A stretch of 64,000 bases of DNA from Natrarchaeobius oligotrophus (GTDB lineage Archaea; Halobacteriota; Halobacteria; Halobacteriales; Natrialbaceae): assembly GCF_003841465.1 (NCBI RefSeq), contig NZ_REFZ01000006.1, positions 236,305 through 300,304 on the forward strand, read 5' to 3'. Position 1 is the first letter of the stretch. Each line of letters starts with the position of its first letter. The translations under genes and the position numbers were made by a program. Below are positions 45,397 to 54,029 of the stretch, in pieces. The notes under the pieces are model-generated. The model did no database searches, was not told the origin of the DNA, and saw only the letters and a program-made list of their open reading frames with translations.

Positions 45397-47625
45397 TTAC
45401 TGGAAGCCGATGCGACTGCCGCGGCGGCCCGTCGGGTCCGGGCCGCGGGAACCGCCTTTGAACTCCTCTTCGATCTGCTCGTAGTAGTCGAGGATGTCGT
45501 CGGTGATCGTCGGCCGGACGTTCTCCATCGCCTGCCGGAAGTGGCGCATCTCGACGACGTCTGCCTCCTCGTCCTCGCGAAGCGCTTCGATGGCGGCCTC
45601 GCGGCCGATCGACTCGAGGTCGCTGCCGACGTAGCCGTCGGTGATCTCCGCGATCTCGCGCAGCGTCACGTCGGCGGCCAGCGGCGTGTCCTCGGTGTGG
45701 ATCTCGAGGATGCGCTCGCGGCCGTCGACGTCTGGCTGGCCGATCATGACCAGGCGATCGAATCGGCCCGATCGGAGCAACGCGGGGTCGATCATGTCCG
45801 GTCGGTTCGTCGCGCCGATGACCATCACGTTCTCCATCTCCTCGAGGCCGTCGAGTTCGGTCAGCAGCTGATTGACGACGCGTTCGGAGACGTTCGAGCC
45901 GACCTCGCCGCCCCGTCCGGGCGCGAGCGCGTCGAGCTCGTCGAAGAATATCACCGTCGGCGAGACCTGTCTGGCCTTGCGGAACGTCTGGCGGATCGCC
46001 TTCTCGCTCTCGCCGACCCACTTCGAGAGCAGCTGCGGGCCGCGAACGGAGATGAAGTTGGCGTTGGTCTCGTTCGCGACGGCTTTCGCCATGAGCGTCT
46101 TTCCGGTTCCGGGCGGCCCGTACAGCAACACGCCGGCCGGCGGATCGATGCCGAGCCTGTCGAACCGGCCGGGGTTGTTCAGCGGCCACTCGACGGACTC
46201 TTTGACCTGATCTTTGGCCTCGTGGAGGCCGCCGACGTCGTCCCAGGAGATCTTCGGGAGTTCGACGAGCACCTCCCGCATCGCGGACGGTTCGACCTCG
46301 TTGAGCGCGCCGCGGAAGTCCTCGCGCTTGACGATCATCCGGTCGATCAGGCTCGGGGGGATGTCCTCTTCGTCGAGGTCGATCTCCGGCAGGTAACGCC
46401 GAAGCGCTTTCATCGCGGCCTCCTTGGTCAGGCTCTCGATGTCCGCGCCGACGAAGCCGTGCGTTTCGTCGGCCAGATGCGAGAGGTTGACGTCGTCGGA
46501 AAGCGGCATTCCGCGCGTGTGAATCTGGAGGATCTCCTCGCGGCCGGTCTCGTCGGGGACGCCGATCTCGATCTCCCGATCGAATCGTCCCGGCCGGCGC
46601 AACGCGGGATCGACGCTGTCGACGCGGTTGGTCGCCGCGATGACGATGACCTGCCCGCGGGCCTCGAGACCGTCCATCATGGTCAGCAGCTGGGCGACGA
46701 CGCGCCGTTCGACCTCGCCGGTGACGTCCTCCCGTTTGGGCGCGATCGAGTCGAGTTCGTCGATGAAGATGATCGCGGGCGACTCCTCGCTGGCGTCCTC
46801 GAAGATCTCGCGGAGCTGCTGTTCGGACTCGCCGTAGTACTTCGAGATGATCTCCGGGCCCGCGATGGAGAAGAAACTGGCGGAGGTCTCGTTGGCGACG
46901 GCCTTGGCGAGCAGCGTCTTGCCCGTCCCCGGCGGGCCGTGAAGCAGGACGCCCTGTGGCGGCTCGATCCCGAGTTTCTTGAAGATCTGCGGGTGTTTCA
47001 TCGGAAGTTCGACCATCTCCCGGACCCGCTGGATCTCGCTCTGGAGGCCGCCGATGTCCTCGTAGGTGATGCCGCCGCCGGTCTTCTCGAAGCCCGAGAT
47101 CGGCTCCTCGCGGAGTTCGACGTCGGTGTCTTCGGTGATGAGGACGACGCCCTCGGGCTCGGTTTCGACGGCGATCAGCGGGATCGCCTGTCCCGGCGAG
47201 CGCATGAACGGGTGGTTCGTCGAGGACATGACCGGGACGATGTCCCGGCCGACGACCGGCCGCTTCAGGATCTGTCGTTTCACCATTCCGGCCGCGTCGG
47301 ATCCGAACTGGACCGACGCCTCCTCCGGCGGCGCGAGGACGAGTTTGTCCGCCTTGGTCGCTTCCGCCTTCCGGATCGTCACCCGCTCGCCGATCCCCAC
47401 GTCGGCGTTCTGGCGGGTGAAGCCGTCGATCCGCACCGTGTCCGTGTTCCAGTCCTGTCGATCCGCACGCCACACTTTCGCTGCGGTCGTATCCGCACCT
47501 TCGATCTCGATGATGTCGCCCGGACTCAGCTTCAGATGCAACAGCGTGTCCGGGTCGAGTCGGGCGATACCACGACCCGAGTCGTTCGGGTACGCCTTGG
47601 CAACCTCCAGTTGAACTTCGTTCAT
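45397..47625 (-). CDS. cdc48: Cdc48/VAT-type AAA+ ATPase
   Basis: The protein has 742 residues, the standard archaeal Cdc48 length. The N-domain (double-psi barrel plus CDC48_2) spans residues 1-185. The D1 ring has Walker A GPPGTGKT at 230-237 and Walker B FIDELD at 287-292. The D2 ring has Walker A at 503-510 and Walker B FFDELD at 560-565. It unfolds and extracts proteins for the proteasome in the cytoplasm. The tail ([15 protein letters not shown]) lacks an obvious HbYX motif. It is a single gene. Confidence 0.96.
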   Translation of the reverse strand: MNEVQLEVAKAYPNDSGRGIARLDPDTLLHLKLSPGDIIEIEGADTTAAKVWRADRQDWNTDTVRIDGFTRQNADVGIGERVTIRKAEATKADKLVLAPPEEASVQFGSDAAGMVKRQILKRPVVGRDIVPVMSSTNHPFMRSPGQAIPLIAVETEPEGVVLITEDTDVELREEPISGFEKTGGGITYEDIGGLQSEIQRVREMVELPMKHPQIFKKLGIEPPQGVLLHGPPGTGKTLLAKAVANETSASFFSIAGPEIISKYYGESEQQLREIFEDASEESPAIIFIDELDSIAPKREDVTGEVERRVVAQLLTMMDGLEARGQVIVIAATNRVDSVDPALRRPGRFDREIEIGVPDETGREEILQIHTRGMPLSDDVNLSHLADETHGFVGADIESLTKEAAMKALRRYLPEIDLDEEDIPPSLIDRMIVKREDFRGALNEVEPSAMREVLVELPKISWDDVGGLHEAKDQVKESVEWPLNNPGRFDRLGIDPPAGVLLYGPPGTGKTLMAKAVANETNANFISVRGPQLLSKWVGESEKAIRQTFRKARQVSPTVIFFDELDALAPGRGGEVGSNVSERVVNQLLTELDGLEEMENVMVIGATNRPDMIDPALLRSGRFDRLVMIGQPDVDGRERILEIHTEDTPLAADVTLREIAEITDGYVGSDLESIGREAAIEALREDEEADVVEMRHFRQAMENVRPTITDDILDYYEQIEEEFKGGSRGPDPTGRRGSRIGFQ

Positions 47626-48139
47626 GATTCGGGATGGACGGCGATGTCAATGACTCCGATTCGTGATCGGATAGGTTTTTTGCTAGCTCCAGTTGTGCCA
47701 GATGCTATCACATCTGAATTCGACAGGGCGATACATAGGAGTGTCGGCATCGGTCGATTTCGTCGTCGCATTCGATTCCGGTCGAGCGGCTCTCCCGTAG
47801 CGCCCGATTACACGGACGTACGATGTCGCGCGCGCCACTCGAGGAGTGGAATTTCGCTCGGGGAGTCGCGGCCGGGCGAGCCGATCGACTGGACCGCCGC
47901 TCTCGAACCCGCACCCACGGAGCCCGGACGAGGATGCGGGCGGACGACGCCTGCGACCTCGAGCCTCGGCGCGTGTACGCCTTCGAACGAACCGGCGTCG
48001 GTCAGCTCCGGTACAGTCGCTGGCCGGTACGGTTGCAGCGGTACATCGGTACAACGGGGCACACCACGAGACGTCGGCGGTCGGTCGACGCGGAAAAAAT
48101 CGAGTCGCTCGAGTCGAATCGGGACGGTCAGCGGTTCGA
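47626..48139. other. Intergenic region between cdc48 and the Gln/Asn-rich cluster
   Basis: These 514 bp hold no credible gene. The readings present are Arg-rich and lack a plausible start. The left part, upstream of cdc48, is more AT-rich and should contain its promoter, but I cannot assign one box with confidence. Confidence 0.45.
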
Positions 48140-48577
48140 TCAGCCGATGACGTTGACAGCTTCAGCGCCGCCGATCTGGTTGTTCTCGTTCACCTGGGCC
48201 TGCTCCTGAGTGATGCTTTGCTCGATCGTCTGGTCGCCGGTGGTGCCGACTTCGACGTTCGTGCTGTCGCCGTTGTCGCCGTCGTCGACGTTCACGTTGA
48301 CGTTGGCGTCACCGTCGATGCCGGTCGCATCCTGTTCGGCTTCCTGCACGGCAGTCTGCTCACCGACGTTCTGCTGGTTCACGTTCTGTCCCTGGACGAC
48401 CGCAGCGCCGGCGGTCTGCTCGATCGTCGGTCCGTCATCGACGATGATCGGATCGACGTCGCCGTTTTTGTCTTTGTCTTTGGGATACTCTCCTGCCGCT
48501 GCCGTTCCGGCGAGCCCCATAAAGGCGAGGCTGCCGATCATCGCTACCGTCAGTGTAATCGCGAGTGCGCGTTTCAT
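48140..48577 (-). CDS. Secreted Gln/Asn-rich, curlin-like small protein (paralog 1)
   Basis: The protein has 145 residues. A Sec-type signal peptide occupies about residues 1-28 (MKRALAITLTVAMIGSLAFM, cut near AAA/GEYP). The mature part is acidic and very rich in Gln, Asn and Val. It contains spaced glutamines and asparagines (GQNVNQQNVGEQTAVQEAEQ), a Val/Asn zipper DGDANVNVNVDDGDN, and the end QIGGAEAVNVIG. These spacings recall curlin repeats. The end matches the module ends (AENV, ALNV) of the 528-residue protein at 50188. A close paralog lies at 49167. Confidence 0.75.
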   Translation of the reverse strand: MKRALAITLTVAMIGSLAFMGLAGTAAAGEYPKDKDKNGDVDPIIVDDGPTIEQTAGAAVVQGQNVNQQNVGEQTAVQEAEQDATGIDGDANVNVNVDDGDNGDSTNVEVGTTGDQTIEQSITQEQAQVNENNQIGGAEAVNVIG

Positions 48578-48658
48578 TGTTGATCGTTATTGCGACGGGC
48601 AACACGAGGTGTCGCAGAGCGACGGCTCGTCGCGATTCGATGCTACCGGTCCTGCATC

Positions 48659-48677
48659 GTGACCCGTTGCCCGAGCG
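48659..48677 (-). promoter_or_regulatory. Upstream motif shared by the two small curlin-like genes (copy 1)
   Basis: GTGACCCGTTGCCCGAGCG (plus-strand reading) lies 82 bp before the start of paralog 1. It differs at two positions from the copy at 49712-49730, which lies 102 bp before paralog 2. The flanking sequences are otherwise diverged, so this looks like a conserved regulatory or leader element. Confidence 0.5.
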
Positions 48678-48980
48678 AAATTCAGTACGGGGGACGGTAT
48701 TAATCCGGATCACAGTTACGTCGCTAATTCGTGACTAGGACGGCCGCGAACGGTCGGTTATCGTGACCGTTTCGACGCCCGAGTCGCCTCTCGACGGATA
48801 CGTCATCGTACAGACGACAGTTCGGCCGTTCGACGGATAGCCGTCCGATGAACGACGCCCCGTCTCGAGCGTCCGCGGCCGGATTCGGCCGGCTCTATCG
48901 GTGGCCCGATCCGTCGGTGCGAGTTCTGGTTCGGCCTAGATCGACTCGAGTACCGAGCCAGCGGTGGGCTCCTCGGGACC

Positions 48981-49057
48981 GATCGCGTCTTCGCTCGGGC
49001 GAACGGGGCTGACCGCGTCTTCACTCGGGCGAACAGGGCTGACCGGGTCTTCGCTCG
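48981..49057. repeat. 30-bp tandem repeat, 2.5 units
   Basis: Units at 48981-49010 and 49011-49040 differ at three positions, and a partial third unit runs 49041-49057. On the minus strand the repeat reads in an open frame as SEDAVSPVRP-type decapeptides, but there is no plausible start. It could be a decayed gene end or simple slippage. Confidence 0.6.
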
Positions 49058-49166
49058 ACGTCGGACGAATCGTCTGCAGTGATACCGGTGGCTGCTCGAG
49101 ACGACGTCGTACCGAACGAGTTCGCTGCCGGTGAAAAATAAATCGGAGACGTTCGATCCGCCGTCG

Positions 49167-49610
49167 TTAGCCGATGATGTTCACCGCCGCCGCACCACCG
49201 ACTTGGTTGTTCACGTTGGACTGGCTCTGGCTCTGACTGATGCTCTGATCGATCGACTGGTCGCCGGTGGTGCCGACCTCGACGTTCGTGCTATCCGGGT
49301 TGTTGTCGTTGTTATCGTTGTCACCGACGTTCACGTTGACGTTGGCGTCACCGTCGATGCCGGTCGCCTCCTGGTTGGCGTTCTGTTGCGCGGTCTGCAC
49401 GCCGACGTTCGACTGCTCAACGTTCTGGTCCTGGATCACGCCCGCGAACGCTTCCTGATTGACCGTTACGCCGTCGTCCTCGACGATAATCGGGTCGACG
49501 TCGTTGTCGTCTTTCGGGTACTCTCCTGCCGCTGCCGTTCCAGCGAGCCCCATAAACGCGAGGGTGCCGATCATCGCTACCGTCAGTGTAATTGCGAGTG
49601 TTCGCTTCAT
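49167..49610 (-). CDS. Secreted Gln/Asn-rich, curlin-like small protein (paralog 2)
   Basis: The product has 147 residues from MKRTLAITLTVAMIGTLAFM. An upstream Met eight residues earlier is possible but would spoil the signal peptide. Signal peptide and AAAGEYPKD are nearly identical to paralog 1. The mature region has DQNVEQSNVGVQTAQQNANQ, the same Val/Asn zipper ATGIDGDANVNVNV, DQSIDQSISQSQSQSNVNNQ, and the end VGGAAAVNIIG. It is probably exported and self-associating like its paralog. It is transcribed away from the large five-module gene. Confidence 0.75.
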   Translation of the reverse strand: MKRTLAITLTVAMIGTLAFMGLAGTAAAGEYPKDDNDVDPIIVEDDGVTVNQEAFAGVIQDQNVEQSNVGVQTAQQNANQEATGIDGDANVNVNVGDNDNNDNNPDSTNVEVGTTGDQSIDQSISQSQSQSNVNNQVGGAAAVNIIG

Positions 49611-49711
49611 AGTTGATCTACGTTTACAAGGCACGCATCACCGCAGCGGAGCAGGGTCGTACGGCCCAGTTAAGGCTGTAAGATCGGTACCGTACTCCGG
49701 TGTACCCCGCT

Positions 49712-49730
49712 GTGACGCGTTGCCCGAGAG
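49712..49730 (-). promoter_or_regulatory. Upstream motif shared by the two small curlin-like genes (copy 2)
   Basis: GTGACGCGTTGCCCGAGAG (plus-strand reading) matches copy 1 at 17 of 19 positions. It lies 102 bp before the start of paralog 2. It probably marks common regulation of the two genes. Confidence 0.5.
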
Positions 49731-50158
49731 ATACTCGACACGGACTGGCTCTTGAACCCGGACAACGGTTTCGGGCCGAATACTCGAGTTGGCGTCCGAA
49801 ACGGTGGCCGTCGGGTGAACGCGTTCATTTCCGGTGGACATATCTATCTCTTTTAGCGAGCGGGCCGCCCCAGGCGCGACGAACCGTATACCGTCGCCGC
49901 GTCCATCACCGATCGCGACGAAGGCGGTGCCTTCGCGTGCCGGATTTCAGTAACGATCGGATTTGACCGTCGAAACAGTCTCGAACGGGAGATTGTATCG
50001 AATCCACGATCGTCGTCGGATCGATCGCGTCGGACCGATTTCGACTCGATTTCCGTCGCTCATGGATCGCCTACTCCTCCCATCCGTCCCGAAGGTCGCC
50101 CTTTCCGCCCGTAAGCGATCGGCTTCGATTCCGTAGGCCGATTCACACCGGAATCAAC

Positions 50159-50180
50159 TGACAGATAACAAAGTCTGTCA
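50159..50180 (+). promoter_or_regulatory. Inverted repeat before the five-module protein gene
   Basis: TGACAGA and TCTGTCA form a perfect 7-bp inverted repeat with an 8-nt spacer, 7 bp before the first possible start at 50188. It could be an operator, or an RNA hairpin if transcribed. Confidence 0.45.
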
Positions 50181-50187
50181 TCGGGAT

Positions 50188-51774
50188 ATGAAGGTTTGCG
50201 CCGGTGAGATGCAGAAACAAAAGACTCTCACGGCTCAAGTCAAACGAATCATGACTACCACGACGACGTTACGTTCACAGTGTACGACGGTCCTTATTGC
50301 GTGTATCGTAGCCCTATCGATGCTCGCTGTCGGCGCGCCGGCAGCCGCAGCAGGTGAAGACGTCGAGGCGGATTCGATCCACGCGCTCGACAACGGCGAA
50401 GAACTCTACCTGGTCTTCGGTGCTGATCTCGGCGATAAGACGCTCGAGGAGTACATCGAGGAAGTCGCCTCGAGCGATCAGTACGCGGACGCCCAGGTGA
50501 ATCAGTATCAGGACGTCGACCAGGTTAACATCAACCAGCAGTCGAACGCGATCTCCATCTCGATCGACGGCGGCGAAGCGACCGCCGTTCAGGAGTCGAC
50601 GCAGTACAACAGCAACGACCAGTTCGCGGACGCGTCCGCGGTCAACGTCCAGGAGACCGAGTTCGAGGACGTCGGAACCGTCAACGTCGTCATCGGCAAC
50701 GGTGACGGCAAACAGTTCGACGGCTGGGGCGTCGCCGACAAGAAAGGTGACAAAGGCGAAGTCGACCCCGACCAGGCCGCTGACGCCGAAGTCGTCCAGA
50801 GCCAGGTCGTCGGGCAGCTCAACTACAACGAACAGAACATCGCGTTCGCGATCGCCGAGGAAGGGAGCGAAGCGACCGCGCTCCAGCAGTCCCAGCAATC
50901 GAACCAGAACCTCCAGCAGGGAATCGCTAACGCGACGAACGTCTACGCCGGGGACGGTTCGTTCGAAGACCAGTCCGCAACGGCATCGGTCGAGCAGGGA
51001 CAGGCGGCCGACCAGGTGAACTACAACGAACAGGACGGCGCCATCGCCATCTCCGTCGGCGAGGACAGCACCGCCACGGCGATCCAGCTCACCGAACAGA
51101 CCAACTTCAACGAACAGCTCGGCGAAGCCGACGCCGAAAACGTCATCGCGTCGCTCGCCGGCATGCAGGTCGCGACCGCGGGCACCGACGACACCACGGT
51201 CGCGGACGTCGAGCAGAAGGTCGAGAAGCTCCACGATGACGAGAAGAAAGACGACCACCACAAGAAAGGCGACGGCGTCCAGTCGGCGACCGCCGGCGTC
51301 GACCAGGAACAGAGCGCCGAACAGATGAACGTCAACCTCCAGAACACCGCATGGGCGGAGGCGACGAACGGTAACAACGCGACCGCGGTCCAGCTGTCCT
51401 ACCAGCAGAACGTCAACGCCCAGATCGGATACGCGGACGCGCTGAACGTGTACGCGACGCCCGGCTACCTCCACGAGAGCGTCACCCACACCCAGACCTC
51501 GAACGTGGTCGTCGGCGGCGACGACGTCGAAGGCGCGCCCGGCATCGCGTTCGACTACGGCGGCGAAGCGCTCCAGACGAACGACGGCGAGCAGTACGCC
51601 ACCGCGCAGATCGCCCAGAGCCAGTTCGTCGTCCAGGAGAACGTCGTCGAACAGCAGGGTGCGGTCGCCGTCGCCGAAGACGAGGACGCGGACACGGTGC
51701 AGCTGAGCATGCAGGAGAACGAGAACATCCAGTTCGGCTCCGTCGCCGCGGAGAACGTCTGGGTCGCATCGTAA
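50188..51774 (+). CDS. Secreted five-module curlin-like repeat protein
   Basis: The product has 528 residues. A hydrophobic signal segment lies at about 33-55 (VLIACIVALSMLAVGAPAAA). It is unusually far from the first Met, so Met8 (50209) or Met22 (50251) may be the true start. The mature protein has five modules of about 60 residues at 98-154, 196-254, 262-321, 365-423 and 469-528. Each follows Q-x-A-x-A...Q-x-Q...Q-x-N-x-N-x-Q..A-x-A...A-T-A-x-Q...Q-x-N-x-N-x-Q...A-x-A-x-N-V. The regular Gln/Asn/Ala ladder is like curlin repeats of bacterial CsgA/CsgB and predicts stacked beta-strand turns. A His/Lys/Asp linker (about 341-362) splits modules 3 and 4. No Cys or membrane anchor occurs after the signal. 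Functional-amyloid fibre is inference. Confidence 0.8.
   Translation: MKVCAGEMQKQKTLTAQVKRIMTTTTTLRSQCTTVLIACIVALSMLAVGAPAAAAGEDVEADSIHALDNGEELYLVFGADLGDKTLEEYIEEVASSDQYADAQVNQYQDVDQVNINQQSNAISISIDGGEATAVQESTQYNSNDQFADASAVNVQETEFEDVGTVNVVIGNGDGKQFDGWGVADKKGDKGEVDPDQAADAEVVQSQVVGQLNYNEQNIAFAIAEEGSEATALQQSQQSNQNLQQGIANATNVYAGDGSFEDQSATASVEQGQAADQVNYNEQDGAIAISVGEDSTATAIQLTEQTNFNEQLGEADAENVIASLAGMQVATAGTDDTTVADVEQKVEKLHDDEKKDDHHKKGDGVQSATAGVDQEQSAEQMNVNLQNTAWAEATNGNNATAVQLSYQQNVNAQIGYADALNVYATPGYLHESVTHTQTSNVVVGGDDVEGAPGIAFDYGGEALQTNDGEQYATAQIAQSQFVVQENVVEQQGAVAVAEDEDADTVQLSMQENENIQFGSVAAENVWVAS
50479..51771 (+). repeat. Five protein-level modules in the curlin-like gene
   Basis: The modules lie at about 50479-50649, 50773-50949, 50971-51150, 51280-51456 and 51592-51771. 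They are conserved in protein pattern but diverged in DNA, so the repetition is old and under selection for Gln, Asn and Ala spacing rather than a recent tandem duplication. Linkers of 7-46 residues separate them. Confidence 0.75.
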
Positions 51775-52313
51775 CGCTTCGCGCCGTTCGATCGACGTAT
51801 TCGAGCTTTCGTTTTCCTTCTTCTTCGGTCGCCGTCGACGCGCTCTCGTTCTCGCCGGTAGTCACCACGATCCGACAACGACGGACGTCTCGTCCGCTGC
51901 AGGATAGCGGCCGCACTCGAGAACCACCGCGAGTTCGAGCCGCCCTCGAGCGGTCGGTCGACTCGAGGACCAGAACCGGTCGACGGGTCGCCTCGACGAT
52001 CGTGAACCGAATCGGTCGATTCGACTCGAGATGATGGCGGTCGAGTCGCCGAAACGAGGCGCTTCCGGGTAAGTTATTTAGCGGCCAGTCTGGTGGAACG
52101 GGCTATGCACGCTGTCGTAACCGGAGTCGGAGGGCGACTCCATTCACGATCGTCGACCGCCCTCCCCGGACGGATCGACGGATTGCCGACCACACCGCAT
52201 CGCCGCGGGCGCTCGTCCGGTTCGTCGCCGGCGCTCCGGCCGGTCGGTCGAGGACTGGACGACGGCAGTCGACGCACAGCGCGCCGATCGGTCGACGATT
52301 CCCCGGGTAACCC
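51775..52313. other. Intergenic region, no gene recognised
   Basis: These 539 bp are rich in Arg/Ser-type readings without conserved features. An AGTTATTTAG element near 52073 could be a TATA box for a transcript entering the DUF4330 gene. Nothing else is recognised. Confidence 0.4.
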
Positions 52314-53231
52314 ATGTCGGTGATCGACGAGAACGGCGACCTCTTCGGCGTCGTCAACGTCATCGACGCGATCGCGATCGTCCTGGTCGTCTCCGTCCTG
52401 GCCGCCGGAGTCGCGGTCGTCACGGGCGGCGACGGAGCGGGAACGAACCTCGGTGCCGCAGGCGCGCTCGCCGTCGGACTGCTGCTGGTCGCGCTGTTCG
52501 CCGGCGTCGCGGTCGTTTCCGACGACGGACCCCGGTTCGAGACCAGGTACGCGACCGTCGACCTCGGCGAGCAGCCGGCGTACGTCGCCGAGCGACTCGA
52601 GGCGGGCGACGTCGCCTCGCTCGAGGAGACGGACGAGGGAGTGACGGTGACGGACGTCTACGCCACGCCCGTCACGGACCGCCCCCGCGTGACGATCCGG
52701 ACGGAACTCGACGGCGTAACGACCGAGGACGATCGCGGTCGATCGACGGAACGCTTCGCCGACGTCCCGCTCAAACTGGGTCGCGAGCTGCGTCTCGACT
52801 TCGGCGCGTACGGCGTCGACGGGACGATCACCGACGTCGGAGCCGACCCGGACCTTCCGCTCGACGCGACGACGACCACCGTCGAACTCGAGGCCCGAAA
52901 CGTCTCCCCCGCCGTCGCCAGGGGACTCGAGGTCGGGATGACCGAGACGGTGCGCGGCGAGACGGTCGCGACGGTCGAGGCGGCCGAGCGGGAGCCGGCG
53001 ACGGTCGTCCTCGAGAGCGACGACGGAACCGTCCACGAGCGCGAACACCCGCGACACGAGGACGTGACGCTGACCGTCAGGCTGCAGACGGTCGAGTCGG
53101 AGACTGGTCTCGCCTTTCGGGACGATCGGATCGGGATCGGCACCACGATCGAACTCGCACTCGAGACGCTCACGGTCGAGGGCGAGATTACCCGGATCGG
53201 CGACGGTTCGGCGAGCGACTCGAGTCGGTGA
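52314..53231 (+). CDS. DUF4330-like membrane-anchored protein
   Basis: The product has 305 residues. The start MSVIDENGDLFGVVNVIDAI with a following helix (AIVLVVSVLAAGVAVV) is the DUF4330 pattern. A second helix lies at about 48-66. Residues 70-295 face outside and are beta-rich and acidic, possibly a repeated domain. Bacterial DUF4330 genes often occur in surface-polysaccharide clusters. It is followed after 6 bp by an unknown membrane gene. Confidence 0.78.
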   Translation: MSVIDENGDLFGVVNVIDAIAIVLVVSVLAAGVAVVTGGDGAGTNLGAAGALAVGLLLVALFAGVAVVSDDGPRFETRYATVDLGEQPAYVAERLEAGDVASLEETDEGVTVTDVYATPVTDRPRVTIRTELDGVTTEDDRGRSTERFADVPLKLGRELRLDFGAYGVDGTITDVGADPDLPLDATTTTVELEARNVSPAVARGLEVGMTETVRGETVATVEAAEREPATVVLESDDGTVHEREHPRHEDVTLTVRLQTVESETGLAFRDDRIGIGTTIELALETLTVEGEITRIGDGSASDSSR

Positions 53232-53237
53232 TCCACC

Positions 53238-54002
53238 GTGCAAACTGTGCTCCACCGTGCGCGCGACGGATCGCTCCTGGTACAGGTGGTGAGCGGCGTG
53301 CGCACTCGAGTTCGAGCCGTACTGGACGGACGCGTCGACGACCGTTCGTCTCGAGGGCGAGCGACGCGGCTCCAGGGTTGCGATAGTTATTTCACCGGCT
53401 CCCGACTCGTAGCCGGCATATCGGCCGTCTCGCGTTCCGGGGAGGCGCTCGTCCGGATCGGGTCGACGTCGACGCTGGCCGGACTGGGGAGGGCGGGAAC
53501 ACGCGCCGTCGAATCGTCGTTCGTCTACGGCTGGCTCACCGCCGAACCCGAGCCGGACGTGATCGTCGTCGACCTCCGGGAGACCTGGACCGCCGGCCCC
53601 GCGATCTGGGTCGTCGACCGCCTGGTGGGCGGACTGTCGGTCGCCGCGAGGACGTCGCTGCTCGTCGCCGGCGCCCGTCGGGTCGCCTCGAGAGTTCGGG
53701 ACCGCCCGATTCGAATGGCGAGTCTGTTCGTCCTCGTGGCGACACTCGGCTCGCTGCTGGCGACCTGGTCGACGGCTCCGCTCCCAGGCGACCTCGTGCT
53801 CGCACACCTGCTCGCAGCCGCCCTCGCCGGCGTCGGCCTTCGCTCGCGGACGAGTCTGGACGAGTTGCTCGAGACGAGAATCGCACGGGCGTTCGTGGCG
53901 GCGTTCGAACCGCCGGTGTCGCCGGAATCGACGGCGGATCGATCGGCCCGACAGAGCGAACGCCGGACCGAATCGGCCTCGAGATCCGACTCCGACCGAT
54001 AG
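53238..54002 (+). CDS. Hypothetical membrane protein
   Basis: A GTG start gives 254 residues. An N-terminal soluble part (SSFVYGWLTAEPEPDVIVVD) is followed by hydrophobic stretches at about 119-138 and 157-196 and a Ser/Arg/Glu-rich C-terminus. It is tightly spaced after the DUF4330-like gene and 27 bp before the VanZ gene, so the three likely form one operon. No family is recognised. Confidence 0.6.
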   Translation: MQTVLHRARDGSLLVQVVSGVRTRVRAVLDGRVDDRSSRGRATRLQGCDSYFTGSRLVAGISAVSRSGEALVRIGSTSTLAGLGRAGTRAVESSFVYGWLTAEPEPDVIVVDLRETWTAGPAIWVVDRLVGGLSVAARTSLLVAGARRVASRVRDRPIRMASLFVLVATLGSLLATWSTAPLPGDLVLAHLLAAALAGVGLRSRTSLDELLETRIARAFVAAFEPPVSPESTADRSARQSERRTESASRSDSDR

Positions 54003-54029
54003 TAACACGCTCCGAAATCGAGTACCGTC

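Larger units (their letters stand above)
48578..49166. other. Intergenic region with promoter, shared motif and 30-bp tandem repeat
   Basis: No gene is seen. Upstream of paralog 1 is a possible minus-strand TATA at 48696-48703 and a 19-bp motif at 48659-48677 that is repeated before paralog 2. Further right, a 30-bp unit is repeated 2.5 times at 48981-49057. Confidence 0.55.
49611..50187. other. Divergent promoter region of the curlin-like locus
   Basis: These 577 bp separate the divergent small and large genes. They contain the second copy of the shared motif (49712-49730) and, next to the large gene, the inverted repeat at 50159-50180. No coding sequence is credible. Confidence 0.5.

Noticed and set aside
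45541..48150. Plus-strand reading of about 869 codons
   Set aside because: It is antisense to cdc48, an unmistakable gene, and has no recognisable motif.
48140..51774. Direct identification as a bacterial-type curli operon
   Set aside because: No csgD/E/F/G-like gene is visible, and the repeats lack the exact S-x5-Q-x-G-x-G-N-x-A-x3-Q curlin spacing. Only a curlin-like description is supported.
52093..52323. 76-codon ORF just before the DUF4330-like gene
   Set aside because: Arg/Ser/Gly-rich shadow composition and overlap with the DUF4330-like start.
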